Shown here one piece after another: positions 1 to 7,975 of a DNA stretch of 64,000 bases. Both the position numbers and the translations under genes were made by a program. The notes under the pieces were generated by a model. It was not told the DNA's origin. It did no database searches and was given only the letters and a program-made list of their open reading frames with translations. The stretch lies in contig JAHBUY010000003.1 in NCBI GenBank assembly GCA_019637795.1, forward strand, positions 319,409 through 383,408. The letters are read 5' to 3'. This DNA is from a bacterium (GTDB lineage Bacteria; Desulfobacterota; Binatia; HRBIN30; CADEER01). How positions within the stretch are numbered: the stretch's first letter is position 1; every line of letters begins with the position of its first letter.

Positions 1-376
1 CGGCTTCGCTGTAGGTGCTGCCCGCCGGTCGATCGAGCACGGTGATGGCGTCGGCCGGCACGCCGAGCTGCTCGGCGACCGAGCGGTTGAGCTCGAACAG
101 CCGCGGCACCGTCACCCCGAGTGACCGCAGCCGCGCGAAGCCGGCATTCTCCGGTTCGCGGCAGAGGATGATGCGCGGCGCCCAGCCCTCGCGGTAGAGC
201 GTCGCCGCCTCGATGATGCGATCGGGGTACGAGCCGGTGAGGACGACGATGGCGTCGGTCCGCCGCAGCGGGTCGTCCTCGACCAGGAAGCGGCCGGCGG
301 CGGCGAGCAGCGGCAGCGCCGCGACCGCCAGCGCGAGCAGCGCCAGGCCGACGACCGCGAGCGCCCGCCAGCGCAT
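1..376 (-). CDS. YdcF/SanA-like DUF218 envelope protein (C-terminus outside window)
   Basis: The reading frame opens with ATG at 376, overlapping the TGA of the upstream SDR gene in an ATGA quartet, and runs off the window at base 1 after about 125 codons. Residues about 3-25 form one hydrophobic Leu/Ala segment, a signal anchor. Then comes the DUF218 signature: 'TDAIVVLTGSYPDRIIEA' followed by 'LYREGWAPRIILC', matching the usual 'DAIVVLGG...R...A..LY..G.AP.II.SG' pattern. Members of this family (YdcF, SanA, ElyC) are inner-membrane or periplasmic proteins linked to envelope integrity; their biochemical reaction is poorly known. The gene is the third of a translationally coupled minus-strand trio with the SDR and the isochorismatase-fold gene. 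Family call fairly sure; function unknown. Confidence 0.75.
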   Translation of the reverse strand, partial: MRWRALAVVGLALLALAVAALPLLAAAGRFLVEDDPLRRTDAIVVLTGSYPDRIIEAATLYREGWAPRIILCREPENAGFARLRSLGVTVPRLFELNRSVAEQLGVPADAITVLDRPAGSTYSEA

Positions 377-1086
377 CACCCCGCGCACCGGGCCAGCGCC
401 CGCTCGAGCGCGGCCAGGATGACCCCGGCGGAGTCGGCAGGAGTGGTGACGCCGCGGTTCCACGGGATGCCGAGCGCGGTCCAGGCGCGCGCCGCGGCCG
501 GCAGGTGGATCGGGTCGGAGCGGCTGCCGAAGTCCGTCCCCTGGGTGGGACCGATCTCGACGTGCAGCACGCGCACGCCGCGCTCCGCGTATTCGCGGTC
601 GAGCGCGATGCTGGCGGCGTGCAGCGCCGCCTTCGACGCCGCGTAGAGCGTCAGATACGGCCACCCGGCGGCGCTGGCCGAGCCGACGTTGAGGACGACG
701 CCGCGCCCGGCGTCGAGCATCGCCGGCAGCGCGGCGCGGGTCACCAGCAGCGCGCCGATCAGATTGGTGTCGAGGGTCGCCTGCCAGACCGCGGGGTCCG
801 ACTCGAGGAACGGTTCGACCTGACCGATCCCGGCATTGTTGATCACGGCATCGACGCGGCCGGCGGCGGCGATCAGCCGCTGCGCGGCGGCGGCACTGGC
901 GACGTCGGCCACCACCGGGATGAGCGCCGAACCGAGCTCCTCGGCGAGCGCCGCGAGACGATCGGCGGAGCGCGCTGCCGCGACCACGCGCGCGCCACGG
1001 GCGACGAGCGCAGTCGCCAGCGCCCGGCCGATGCCGCTCGAGGCGCCGGTGACTACGACGACCGCGCCCGCCAGTGGATGGCTCAT
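376..1086 (-). CDS. SDR-family NAD(P)-dependent oxidoreductase
   Basis: A 236-aa classical short-chain dehydrogenase, normal length for the family. The nucleotide-binding motif TGASSGIG lies at residues 13-20, the NNAG motif at about 83-86, and the catalytic Tyr and Lys are Y148 and K152 (LYAASK) with a Ser about 12 residues before. The start at 1086 was chosen because the protein then begins directly at the Rossmann strand (MSHPLAGAVVVVTG) and because ATG overlaps the stop of the isochorismatase-fold gene by 4 nt. The frame stays open further upstream, but that stretch is the wrong frame of the neighbour. Its own stop overlaps the start of the YdcF-like gene in the same way, so the three are probably co-translated. 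The substrate cannot be told from sequence; family certain. Confidence 0.9.
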   Translation of the reverse strand: MSHPLAGAVVVVTGASSGIGRALATALVARGARVVAAARSADRLAALAEELGSALIPVVADVASAAAAQRLIAAAGRVDAVINNAGIGQVEPFLESDPAVWQATLDTNLIGALLVTRAALPAMLDAGRGVVLNVGSASAAGWPYLTLYAASKAALHAASIALDREYAERGVRVLHVEIGPTQGTDFGSRSDPIHLPAAARAWTALGIPWNRGVTTPADSAGVILAALERALARCAG

Positions 1087-1712
1087 ACGGACGCCGCCTG
1101 CAGCGCGGCGAGCACGGCGGTGGACGAGGTCACCGTCGACAGCAGCGGCAGGATGTTGGTCACCGAGAAATCGTGCCAGGCATCGGGAAAGCCAGCGCAG
1201 CAGTCCTCGATGACGAACATCTCGAAGCCGCGGTTCACCGAGGCGCGCACCAACCCCTCGACCGCGAGGTTGGTCGACACGCCGCAGACCAGCAGGGCGT
1301 CGCGGCCGAGCATGCGCATCACCGGGTAGAGCTGCGTGCCGTAGGAGCCGTCGATGCCGATGGAGCGGGTGAAGACGAAATCGCGCTCGTCGGGCGTGAC
1401 CGCGGCGTGCGTCTGCGCCCCCCAGGTGCCCTCGATGAGGGTCGGCGTCGCGCCGGTGCGGCGATGCAGCAGGGTGCGCGGGCGCGGGAAGTCCGGCTTG
1501 CGCGCGTAGTTGACGTAGCCGACGGGGACCGCGGCGGCGCGCGCTGCCGCGGCCAGCGCCTGCGCCTTGCCGAGCACGCCGCGCTTCTGCACCTGGGCGG
1601 CGAGGATGCCGCGGAAGCCGGGGGCGCCGACGTTCGATTCGTGGACGATGTCGTTCTGCAGCTCGACCAGCAGCAGCGCGGCGCGACGCACGGGCAGTTC
1701 GAGCTCGCTCAT
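1083..1712 (-). CDS. Isochorismatase-fold (cysteine hydrolase family) protein lacking the nucleophilic Cys
   Basis: This 209-aa protein has the isochorismatase/nicotinamidase layout: 'ALLLVELQNDIV' at the N-terminus (the family Asp region), a central 'DFVFTRS' strand, and 'LLVCGVSTNLAVEGLVRAS' near residue 155. In active cysteine hydrolases the last motif reads GVxTxxCVxxT and the Cys is the nucleophile; here that position is Ala. The family Lys in the central strand also appears to be Arg. Isochorismatases such as EntB lack the Cys too, so a non-thiol hydrolase is possible, but no chorismate-pathway genes lie nearby. ATG at 1712 follows a good GGGAAG ribosome site. It is the first gene of a coupled trio with the SDR and YdcF-like genes. 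Fold sure, activity doubtful. Confidence 0.8.
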   Translation of the reverse strand: MSELELPVRRAALLLVELQNDIVHESNVGAPGFRGILAAQVQKRGVLGKAQALAAAARAAAVPVGYVNYARKPDFPRPRTLLHRRTGATPTLIEGTWGAQTHAAVTPDERDFVFTRSIGIDGSYGTQLYPVMRMLGRDALLVCGVSTNLAVEGLVRASVNRGFEMFVIEDCCAGFPDAWHDFSVTNILPLLSTVTSSTAVLAALQAASV

Positions 1713-1756
1713 GATGCTTCCCGGCCTCGGCTAGCAAATGGTACTGCTGCGGCGCA

Positions 1757-2647
1757 ATGCGGCGCGCGCTCTCCTTCGGCATTGGCCTCCCGGTGGTGCA
1801 GCAGGTGCCGACGCAGACCCAGGCGTGGGAGGGCGACGCCGGGCCGGAGGAGATCGTCGCCGTGGCCCGCGCCGCCGACCGCCTCGGCTACGCCTGGGTG
1901 ACGTGCAGCGATCACGTCGCCGTCCCCGCCGCCTATGCCGCCAGCATGGGCGCCACCTGGTACGAGCCGGCGACGACGCTGGCCTTCGTCGCCGCGGCGA
2001 CCCAGCGCGTGCGGCTGATGTCGCACGTCCTGGTGCTCCCCTACCGCCATCCCCTGCTGGCGGCGAAGCTCTTCGCCACCCTCGACCGGCTGTCCGGCGG
2101 TCGGGTCATCATCGGCGCCGGCAGCGGTCACCTGAAGCCCGAGTTCCGCTCCCTCGGCATCGATCACGCGACCCGCGCCGCGATCAGCGAGGAGTACCTG
2201 GAGGCGCTGGCGGCGGCGCTGGCGAACGACGTCTCCAGCTTCAGCGGCCGCTTCGTCCGCTGGCGCGACATGATGGTGTCGCCGCGGCCGCTGCAGCAGC
2301 CCCGCCCGCCGTTGTGGATCGGCGGCAACACCCCGGCGATGGCCGAGCGCGCCGGCCGCTGCGGCGACGGCTGGGTGCCCTGGCAGATCACGCGCGAGGA
2401 CTTCGCGGCACAGGCGGCGCAGGCGCGGGCGGCACATCGCGCCGCCGGGCGCGGCGGGACCTTCACGGCGGTCGCGCCGGTGGCCGCCGGGCGGGTCGAG
2501 GATCCGGCGCAGTTGATCGCCACCGCAGCCGCGTGGCGCGACGCCGGCGCCGACGCCGTCCACCTCGGGCTCACGCACGACAGCCCCCGCCATCTGATCG
2601 AGCTGCTCGAATTGGTCGCCGAACGGGTCCTGCCGGCATTCCACTAG
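1757..2647 (+). CDS. LLM-class (luciferase-like) F420-type oxidoreductase
   Basis: A 296-aa protein with the luciferase-like monooxygenase TIM-barrel pattern: 'EIVAVARAADRLGYAWVTCSDH' near the start, 'RVRLMSHVLVLPYRHPLLAAK', 'LSGGRVIIGAGSG', and 'PPLWIGGNTPAMAERAGRCG', which are the typical flavin or F420 phosphate and isoalloxazine contact strands. It most resembles the TIGR03619-type family of probable coenzyme-F420-dependent oxidoreductases (from memory). The substrate cannot be inferred. The start at 1757 gives a protein beginning right at the first barrel strand (MRRALSFGIGLPV); no clear ribosome site precedes it. It is transcribed away from the coupled trio on the other strand, with only 44 bp between them. 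A second LLM gene lies at 22994-23983. Confidence 0.85.
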   Translation: MRRALSFGIGLPVVQQVPTQTQAWEGDAGPEEIVAVARAADRLGYAWVTCSDHVAVPAAYAASMGATWYEPATTLAFVAAATQRVRLMSHVLVLPYRHPLLAAKLFATLDRLSGGRVIIGAGSGHLKPEFRSLGIDHATRAAISEEYLEALAAALANDVSSFSGRFVRWRDMMVSPRPLQQPRPPLWIGGNTPAMAERAGRCGDGWVPWQITREDFAAQAAQARAAHRAAGRGGTFTAVAPVAAGRVEDPAQLIATAAAWRDAGADAVHLGLTHDSPRHLIELLELVAERVLPAFH

Positions 2648-2762
2648 CCCGGGCACGCGCGTGCCCCTGGCGCGGCTGGCGCCGCCCCCCTGGCATTCGC
2701 CCCCCGCTGCCCGCTGACCGGTCGACTTTGCGGCGTTCCGCGGCTTGCTGCATAGTTGCCCC

Positions 2763-3710
2763 ATGCGAAGGGCAACGATGCTGGTGGTCGCGACGGCGGC
2801 CGCCGCGATGGGCGCCGGTTGCGGGCCGAAACAGCAGATCAGCGCCGCGGAGTATTACAACACCGCGGCCGAGAACATGCGCCTCGGTTCGTACACGCAG
2901 GCGATCCAGGGCTACAAGTCGCTGCTCGACGAGCACCCGTTCAACGAGCACAGCGAGGAAGCGGAGCTGGAGATCGGCGTCGCCCAGTACAAGGACAACG
3001 CCTGTCCCGAAGCGAGCGCGTCGCTGACCGACTTCCAGCGGCGGCATCCGACGAGCCCCTACCTGCCCTTCGTCGGCTACCTCCTCGGGCAGTGCGCCGA
3101 GCTGCAGATGCGCACCGCCGACCGCGACCAGAGCGCCTCGCAAAACGCCCAGGCCTACTACCAGGCGCTGATCCAGCAGTATCCGACCAGCCCATACGCG
3201 CTGCTGGCGCGCGACCGCCTCGCCTACGCCCGCGAGACCCTGGCGACGCACGAGCTCGACGTCGCCAAGTTCTACGAGCACCAGAAGAACGACCGCGCCG
3301 CCGAGATCCGCATCATCGACCTGGTGAACCGGTATCCGGAGACGGACGTGGCCGGACAGGCGCTGCTCGATCTCGGCGCGCTGTACGAGCGCGTCGACGA
3401 TCCCGACAAGGCCGTGCTGGCGTACACCGCGGTCGTCTACCACCACCCGGACCACGAGGCGGCGCGCCAGGCCGAGGAGGCGCTCGACCGACTGGAGAAG
3501 GACCACCCGGCGCCGAGCGGCGACCCGCTCGTGTTGCTGCGCGCCGAGACCGGGCGCACCCGCGATCTGGCGGCGACGCAGGCAGCGCCGAAGCCGGTCC
3601 AGAAGAGTCAGCGCGGTGGTCCCCCGCCGGCCGGCACCGGATTCGGCCTCCCTGGCGGCGCCGGGCCGTTCGGTGGCCAGGGGGCTGGGCCGTACGGCGG
3701 CCGCTACTGA
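2763..3710 (+). CDS. bamD: BamD-like outer-membrane lipoprotein with TPR repeats
   Basis: A 315-aa lipoprotein. The signal peptide MRRATMLVVATAAAAMGAGC ends in a lipobox-like MGAGC with the lipidated Cys at residue 20. The mature part contains tetratricopeptide-type helices typical of BamD/YfiO: 'AAEYYNTAAENMRLGSY' followed by 'AIQGYKSLLDEHPFNEHSEE', then 'YQALIQQYPTSPYALLARDR'. BamD is the essential lipoprotein partner of BamA in outer-membrane protein assembly. Unusual for BamD is a C-terminal tail of about 45 residues rich in Gly and Pro (GGPPPAGTGFGLPGGAG...), probably disordered. ATG at 2763 was preferred over 2745 because it gives the compact signal peptide. It is monocistronic as far as can be seen. 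A YbgF-type TPR lipoprotein is the alternative. Confidence 0.85.
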   Translation: MRRATMLVVATAAAAMGAGCGPKQQISAAEYYNTAAENMRLGSYTQAIQGYKSLLDEHPFNEHSEEAELEIGVAQYKDNACPEASASLTDFQRRHPTSPYLPFVGYLLGQCAELQMRTADRDQSASQNAQAYYQALIQQYPTSPYALLARDRLAYARETLATHELDVAKFYEHQKNDRAAEIRIIDLVNRYPETDVAGQALLDLGALYERVDDPDKAVLAYTAVVYHHPDHEAARQAEEALDRLEKDHPAPSGDPLVLLRAETGRTRDLAATQAAPKPVQKSQRGGPPPAGTGFGLPGGAGPFGGQGAGPYGGRY

Positions 3711-3871
3711 GCGCGGCCGCACTCCCAACGATTCCAGGCCTCAGGGTGGCGGTTCCGCATTGACTGTCGCCCCCCCGCTGCCGCAGAGTCTGCCTGGCCG
3801 GTGGGCGGCGGTAGCGGATCCGACAGCGACCACGGCTCCGGGGCCGTGCGGAATCAGCTCAGGGGGGCGCA

Positions 3872-5395
3872 ATGCGACGAGCAGTTGGGGTGGTGTTGGC
3901 ATTTGCAGTGGCGATCTGGTGTCTGCCGGCGATCGGCATCGACACCACGCTGCGCTTCGGCCGCCTCGTCAAGATCAGGGACAAGGACGGCACGGCAGGC
4001 GACCAGGTCATCGTCAAGTTCGTGAAGGAATCGGGACTGATCACCACCCTGCCGAGCCCCCTGTGCCCGGCGGCATCGACGGTGCGGCTGAAGACCGACA
4101 CGAAGGACCTGCTCATCGACCTCGACTGCAGCTTCTGGTCGGCGAGCGGCGGCAGCGGCTACGCTTACAAGGACGCGAGCGGAAGCGCCGGCGGCGTCAC
4201 CACGATCAAGCTCGCGAGCAAACCGACCGGCGGCAAGCTGCTGATCAAGCTGAAGGGCGACGGCTACGGCGTCGACGCGATCAGCGGCCCGATCGGCTTC
4301 CTGGAAGTGCAGATCGTCGCCGACGGCGGCGGCTACTGCGGCCGCTTCGCGCCGCCGAGCTCGCCGTTCATCAAGAACGACCCGGACCAGATCCTCATCA
4401 AGGGCCCGTCGAGCGCGTGCCTGCAGCCGACGCCGACGATCACGCTCACGCCAACCGTCACCGAGACGCCGACGCCGTCGCGGACGCCGACGACGTCGAG
4501 CACACCGACCATCACCCTGACCGCCAGCGCGACGGCGACGGCGACCATCACCCTGACCCCGTCGTCGACGCGCACGGCGACCTTCACCGTGCCGCCCGGG
4601 AGCACCGCGACGGTGACGCCCACCCTGGCACCCGCCACCGCGTTCCGGGTCGACTCCCTCTCGCTGCGCGATCCGCATCTCATTCCGCTGCTGTTCGGCG
4701 TGAGCTGTTTCGATGTCACCGATCCGCCGGGCGTCGCGAACCTGTCCGCCAATGGCCAGATCGCGACCCTCATCGGCGGCGATTCGGACATGGATGGGCT
4801 CTTCGATCTCAGCCTGTTGGCGCTGTTCCGTCCGCTGCAGCAGCCGCCGCTCCCCGGCGCCGACATCCAGGTCACGCTCGGCGACTGCACGACGGCCGAC
4901 GTCTGCAGCCTGGGCGCCAACACGCCCTCGACCGTGACCTACGGCAACCAGGGCAGCGGCTCGTGCGGGGCGCCGCTGCCAGGCACGAGCGGGATCAACA
5001 ATGCGACCCCGTACAGTCCCCCGATCACCAACTCGGGCGCCCCGTGCTTCGGGACCGATCCCGCCACGATCACGTTCCCGATCGGACTGTTCGAGCTGCC
5101 GCTCGAGGACGTGCGCGCGTCCGGCACCTACGTTGGCGGCCCCCCCGCCAACCAGATCATGAACGGCTTGTTGGTTGGCTTCCTCAGCGAAGCGGCGGCG
5201 GACAACATCTTCCTGCCCGACGACCCGACCTTCCAGCTCGTCGGACTGGCGGGGAAACCCGTCAGCGTCGCGCTGCCGGGTGGCACCGGCAACTGCGCCT
5301 CCCACACCGCCAAGGACATCGGACCCGACGGCGTACCGGGGTGGTACTTCTACCTCAACTTCACCGCCCATCAGGTGACCTGGAGCGGACCGTGA
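3872..5395 (+). CDS. Secreted protein with Thr/Pro-rich linker, function unknown
   Basis: A 507-aa protein with a signal peptide (MRRAVGVVLAFAVAIWCLPAIG, cleavage likely near residue 22), preceded by an AGGGGGGC ribosome site. Residues about 23-185 form a first domain rich in Gly, Lys and Asp. Residues about 186-255 are a low-complexity linker of repeated TPT, TLT and TAT units, like those in cell-surface and dockerin-bearing proteins elsewhere in this window. Residues about 256-507 form a second beta-rich domain with several Cys. No catalytic motif or named family was recognised and there is no C-terminal anchor. It ends about 30 bp before a predicted promoter and riboswitch, so it is not part of the downstream sulfur operon. 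A surface or matrix role is likely only by analogy. Confidence 0.75.
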   Translation: MRRAVGVVLAFAVAIWCLPAIGIDTTLRFGRLVKIRDKDGTAGDQVIVKFVKESGLITTLPSPLCPAASTVRLKTDTKDLLIDLDCSFWSASGGSGYAYKDASGSAGGVTTIKLASKPTGGKLLIKLKGDGYGVDAISGPIGFLEVQIVADGGGYCGRFAPPSSPFIKNDPDQILIKGPSSACLQPTPTITLTPTVTETPTPSRTPTTSSTPTITLTASATATATITLTPSSTRTATFTVPPGSTATVTPTLAPATAFRVDSLSLRDPHLIPLLFGVSCFDVTDPPGVANLSANGQIATLIGGDSDMDGLFDLSLLALFRPLQQPPLPGADIQVTLGDCTTADVCSLGANTPSTVTYGNQGSGSCGAPLPGTSGINNATPYSPPITNSGAPCFGTDPATITFPIGLFELPLEDVRASGTYVGGPPANQIMNGLLVGFLSEAAADNIFLPDDPTFQLVGLAGKPVSVALPGGTGNCASHTAKDIGPDGVPGWYFYLNFTAHQVTWSGP

Positions 5396-5424
5396 GGGCG
5401 CCACGGTCGTCGAGAGGGCGTTTG

Positions 5425-5453
5425 TTGACACTGCGGAGGACGCCGGCTTAGAT
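5425..5453 (+). promoter_or_regulatory. Putative sigma-70 promoter of the SAM-riboswitch operon
   Basis: A perfect -35 hexamer TTGACA (5425-5430) is followed after 17 nt by TTAGAT (5448-5453), a weak -10. Transcription from here would start around 5460, just before the riboswitch (5478), which is the expected arrangement. The -10 matches only three of six consensus bases, so this is a prediction. Confidence 0.5.
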
Positions 5454-5476
5454 CGCCGCAGCGAAGTAGACACATA

Positions 5477-5589
5477 CCTTATCCAGAGTGGCTGAGGGAC
5501 TGGCCCGACGAAGCCACAGCAACCGATCGGCGAGCGATACGCAGCCGATGCAGGTGCTAATTCCAGCCGGGAGACCCGGGGAGATAAGG
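5477..5589 (+). ncRNA. SAM-I (S-box) riboswitch
   Basis: The sequence carries the S-box hallmarks in order: closing stem P1 CCTTATC (5477-5483) pairing with GATAAGG (5583-5589), an AGAG motif, the invariant core 'GAGGGACTGGCCCGACGAAG', then CAGCAACC, and 'AGGTGCTAATTCC' before the last stem. These are the conserved SAM-binding and kink-turn elements of the SAM-I class, which binds S-adenosylmethionine and turns off downstream methionine or sulfur genes when SAM is plentiful. A terminator hairpin follows 21 nt later, so control should be by premature transcription termination. The downstream operon encodes an E1-like enzyme, threonine synthase, a CysO-like carrier and a CysM-like synthase, fitting a sulfur amino-acid role. 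Confidence 0.95.
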
Positions 5590-5610
5590 CGAGAGCGAGC
5601 ACACGTTCTG

Positions 5611-5644
5611 GCCTCTGCCCCGGTGGGCAGAGGCTTTCTTTTTT
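5611..5644 (+). terminator. Riboswitch-controlled intrinsic terminator
   Basis: Perfect 10-bp inverted repeat GCCTCTGCCC (5611-5620) and GGGCAGAGGC (5625-5634) with a 4-nt CGGT loop, followed by a T-rich run (TTTCTTTTTT, 5635-5644). It sits between the SAM-I aptamer and the first gene, whose ATG is only 7 nt past the T-run, so it is the expression platform of the riboswitch rather than the end of the upstream gene. Confidence 0.93.
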
Positions 5645-5651
5645 GGACCTG

Positions 5652-6395
5652 ATGAACGGACGAGGTTGGACATCCGACAGCGAGCGGCTGGCGTCGGCGC
5701 GGACGATGGTCGTCGGCCTCGGCGCCTTGGGGTGTCCGGCGGCGCGGGTTCTCGCCGCCGCGGGCGTCGGCACCATCGCGCTCGTGGACCCGGATCGGGT
5801 GGAGCTCTCGAATCTGCACCGACAGCCCTTGCACACGACGGACGCCATCGGCGAGCTCAAGGTCGCCTCCGCGGCCGCTGCCCTGCAGCGGGAGTTCCCG
5901 AACCTCCGGCTGGAGGCGCACGCGGTCCGGCTCGAGGCGGCGAATCTGCCGGAGCTGTTCGCCGGCGTCGATTTCGTGATCGATGCCACTGACGGCGCCG
6001 CCAGCAAGTTCCTCATCAACGACGGCGCCGTCCGCATCGGGACGCCCTTCTCGCACGCCGGCATCCTCGGGTTCCTCGGCCAGACGATGACCGTCGTGCC
6101 GGGCCGGAGCGCCTGCCTCCGCTGCCTGTTCCCGGAGCCGCCGAGCGAGGCGGAGGATGTCTCGTGCCGCGACGCGGGGGTGATCGGCCCGCTGGCCGGA
6201 GCCATCGGCGCCATCCAGGCCGGGGAGGCGATCAAGCACCTGACTGGTCGGGGCGAGCCACTCCTCGACCGGCTGCTGACCATCGACGCGCGCAGCGGCG
6301 TCTGGAGGCGAGTGCGGCTGTCGCGCAGTCCCCGCTGCCCGATCTGCGCGCCAACCGTCCGGCGGCGTCTGGATGCCGCGGATGCGGCGCGATAA
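5652..6395 (+). CDS. ThiF/MoeB/HesA-family E1-like adenylyltransferase, catalytically complete but without the N-terminal Arg helix
   Basis: This 247-aa protein should adenylate the C-terminal glycine of a ubiquitin-like sulfur carrier using ATP. The nucleotide loop GLGALG is at residues 22-27, DPDRVELSNLHRQ at 46-58 supplies N54 and R57, K70 follows (GELK), and DATD at 111-114 holds the Mg-binding Asp. Zinc-type CxxC pairs are C155/C158 and C229/C232, and C172 (SCRDAG) is where thioester or persulfide Cys residues lie in relatives. Missing is the leading RYxRQ helix, whose Arg in MoeB enters the partner's active site; the protein starts only about 20 residues before the glycine loop. ATG at 5652 was chosen over TTG at 5643. 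It is the first gene after the SAM-I riboswitch. Compare the gene at 9231-9869. Confidence 0.9.
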   Translation: MNGRGWTSDSERLASARTMVVGLGALGCPAARVLAAAGVGTIALVDPDRVELSNLHRQPLHTTDAIGELKVASAAAALQREFPNLRLEAHAVRLEAANLPELFAGVDFVIDATDGAASKFLINDGAVRIGTPFSHAGILGFLGQTMTVVPGRSACLRCLFPEPPSEAEDVSCRDAGVIGPLAGAIGAIQAGEAIKHLTGRGEPLLDRLLTIDARSGVWRRVRLSRSPRCPICAPTVRRRLDAADAAR

Positions 6396-6407
6396 GGGAG
6401 AGGGTCC

Positions 6408-7670
6408 ATGGCCTACGTTCTGGGGCTGCGCTGCCGCGAGTGCGGCGCCGACTACCCGCACGAACCGTTGCACGTCTGCGAGCAGTGCTTCGGCCCGCTG
6501 GAGGTGCAGTACGACTATGCCGCCATCCGGCGCGTCGTGAGCCGTGAGACCATCGCGGCGCGGCCGCGCAACCTCTGGCGCTACCGCGAGCTGCTGCCGG
6601 TGCTCGCCGACCCGGTGGTGGGGCCGCACTCCGGCTGCACACCGCTGGTCCGGGCCGATCGGCTGGCGGCGGCGCTGGGCGTGCGCGAGCTGTACGTCAA
6701 GGACGACTCGGTCAATCATCCGACGTTTTCGTACAAGGACCGGGTCGTGTCGGTCGCCATCTCCAAGGCCATCGAGCTCGGGTTCGACACCGTCTCCTGC
6801 GCCTCGACCGGCAACCTCGCCAACAGCGTCTCGGCGCATGCCGCCCGCGCCGGGCTCAACTGCTTCATCTTCATTCCCGACGATCTCGAGCAGGGAAAGA
6901 TCCTCGGCTCGGCGATCTACGGCCCGCACACGGTGGCGATCCGCGGCAACTACGACGACGTCAACCGCCTGTGCAGTGAGATCGCCGACAAGTATCGCTG
7001 GGCGTTCGTCAACATCAACGTCCGTCCGTTCTATACCGAGGGCGCCAAGACCTACGGGTTCGAGATCGCCGAGCAGCTCGGCTGGACCTTCCCCCAGCAC
7101 ATCGTGGTGCCGACCGCCGGCGGCACGATCCTGCCGAAGATCGCCAGGGCCTTCAGCGAGCTGCAGGAGCTCGGGCTGGTCGACGCGCCGCTGCCGAAGA
7201 TCTACTCGGCGCAGGCCGCCGGCTGCGCGCCGGTGGTGCACGCGATGCATCGCGGCACCGACCTCATCGAGCCGGTGAAGCCCGACACCATCGCCAAGTC
7301 GATCGCCATCGGCAATCCCGCCGATGGCTACTACGTGCTGCAGGCGCTGCGGGAATCCGGTGGCTGGGCGGAAGCCGCGACGGACGCGGAGATCGTCGAC
7401 GCCATCCACCTGTTGGCGCGCACCGAAGGCATCTTCACCGAGCCCGCCGGTGGCACCACCGTGGCGGTGACCCGCAAGCTGATCGAACAGGGACGCATCC
7501 CGCGCGACGAGTCGATCGTCATCAGCATCACCGGCAACGGCTACAAGACGCTCGAAGCGGTGCGCGACAGCGTCGCGTCACCGGTCGTGATCAACGCCAG
7601 GCTGCAGGAGTTCGACCATCTCTTCGACTCGCTCACCCCGCAGGCGCGCCGTGCCGCCGGCGACGCGTGA
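6408..7670 (+). CDS. thrC: Threonine synthase (PLP-dependent) with N-terminal zinc ribbon
   Basis: A 420-aa member of the threonine synthase family (fold-type II PLP enzymes), which converts O-phospho-L-homoserine to threonine and phosphate. Two CxxC pairs at residues about 9-12 (CREC) and 29-32 (CEQC) form a short rubredoxin-like zinc ribbon seen in many class-II ThrC proteins. The PLP Lys sits in 'FSYKDRVVS', and 'CASTGNLANS' is the phosphate loop. ATG at 6408 lies 12 nt after the E1-like stop with a GGGAGAGG ribosome site. Its place in a SAM-riboswitch operon next to a CysO-like carrier is notable: O-phosphohomoserine is also a possible acceptor for homocysteine formation. ThrC is the safe call; a sulfur-transfer variant is speculation. 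Confidence 0.9.
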   Translation: MAYVLGLRCRECGADYPHEPLHVCEQCFGPLEVQYDYAAIRRVVSRETIAARPRNLWRYRELLPVLADPVVGPHSGCTPLVRADRLAAALGVRELYVKDDSVNHPTFSYKDRVVSVAISKAIELGFDTVSCASTGNLANSVSAHAARAGLNCFIFIPDDLEQGKILGSAIYGPHTVAIRGNYDDVNRLCSEIADKYRWAFVNINVRPFYTEGAKTYGFEIAEQLGWTFPQHIVVPTAGGTILPKIARAFSELQELGLVDAPLPKIYSAQAAGCAPVVHAMHRGTDLIEPVKPDTIAKSIAIGNPADGYYVLQALRESGGWAEAATDAEIVDAIHLLARTEGIFTEPAGGTTVAVTRKLIEQGRIPRDESIVISITGNGYKTLEAVRDSVASPVVINARLQEFDHLFDSLTPQARRAAGDA

Positions 7671-7695
7671 GCGCGTGCTCGCCAGGAGGATCCCC

Positions 7696-7971
7696 ATGCC
7701 CGCCAAGGTCCGCATTCCCACCCCGCTGCGTCGCTTCACCGGCGGCGCCGAAGAAGTCGGCGCCACCGGCGCCACCGTCGGCGCCGTGGTCAGCGATCTC
7801 GAACGCCAGTTCGCTGGCATCAGAGAACGCCTGTGTGACGAGGAAGGACGCGTCCGCCGCTTCGTCAACATCTACCTCAACGGTGACGACATCCGCTTCC
7901 TCAGCAATCTCGAGACGGCGGTGAAGGACGGCGACGAGCTGTCCATCGTGCCGGCGATCGCGGGAGGCTGA
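7696..7971 (+). CDS. cysO: CysO-like ubiquitin-fold sulfur-carrier protein (MoaD/ThiS family)
   Basis: A 91-aa beta-grasp protein ending in the diglycine tail 'AIAGG', the site that E1-like enzymes adenylate and convert to a thiocarboxylate. It strongly resembles mycobacterial CysO as recalled: 'TGGAEEVGATGATVGAVVSD' and 'RRFVNIYLNGDDIRF' have direct counterparts, and the length is the same within a few residues. In mycobacteria CysO-thiocarboxylate donates sulfur to CysM, and the JAMM peptidase Mec then releases cysteine. Here the CysM-like gene follows after 4 nt, but no Mec homologue is in the window. ATG at 7696 is preceded by a strong AGGAGGA site, which decides against the upstream ATG at 7651. 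Confidence 0.93.
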   Translation: MPAKVRIPTPLRRFTGGAEEVGATGATVGAVVSDLERQFAGIRERLCDEEGRVRRFVNIYLNGDDIRFLSNLETAVKDGDELSIVPAIAGG

Positions 7972-7975
7972 GGGA

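Noticed and set aside
3854..6409. Minus-strand open frame of 851 codons across the secreted protein, riboswitch and first E1-like gene
   Set aside because: It overlaps clearly recognisable genes and a riboswitch on the other strand; composition is Arg-rich shadow translation.
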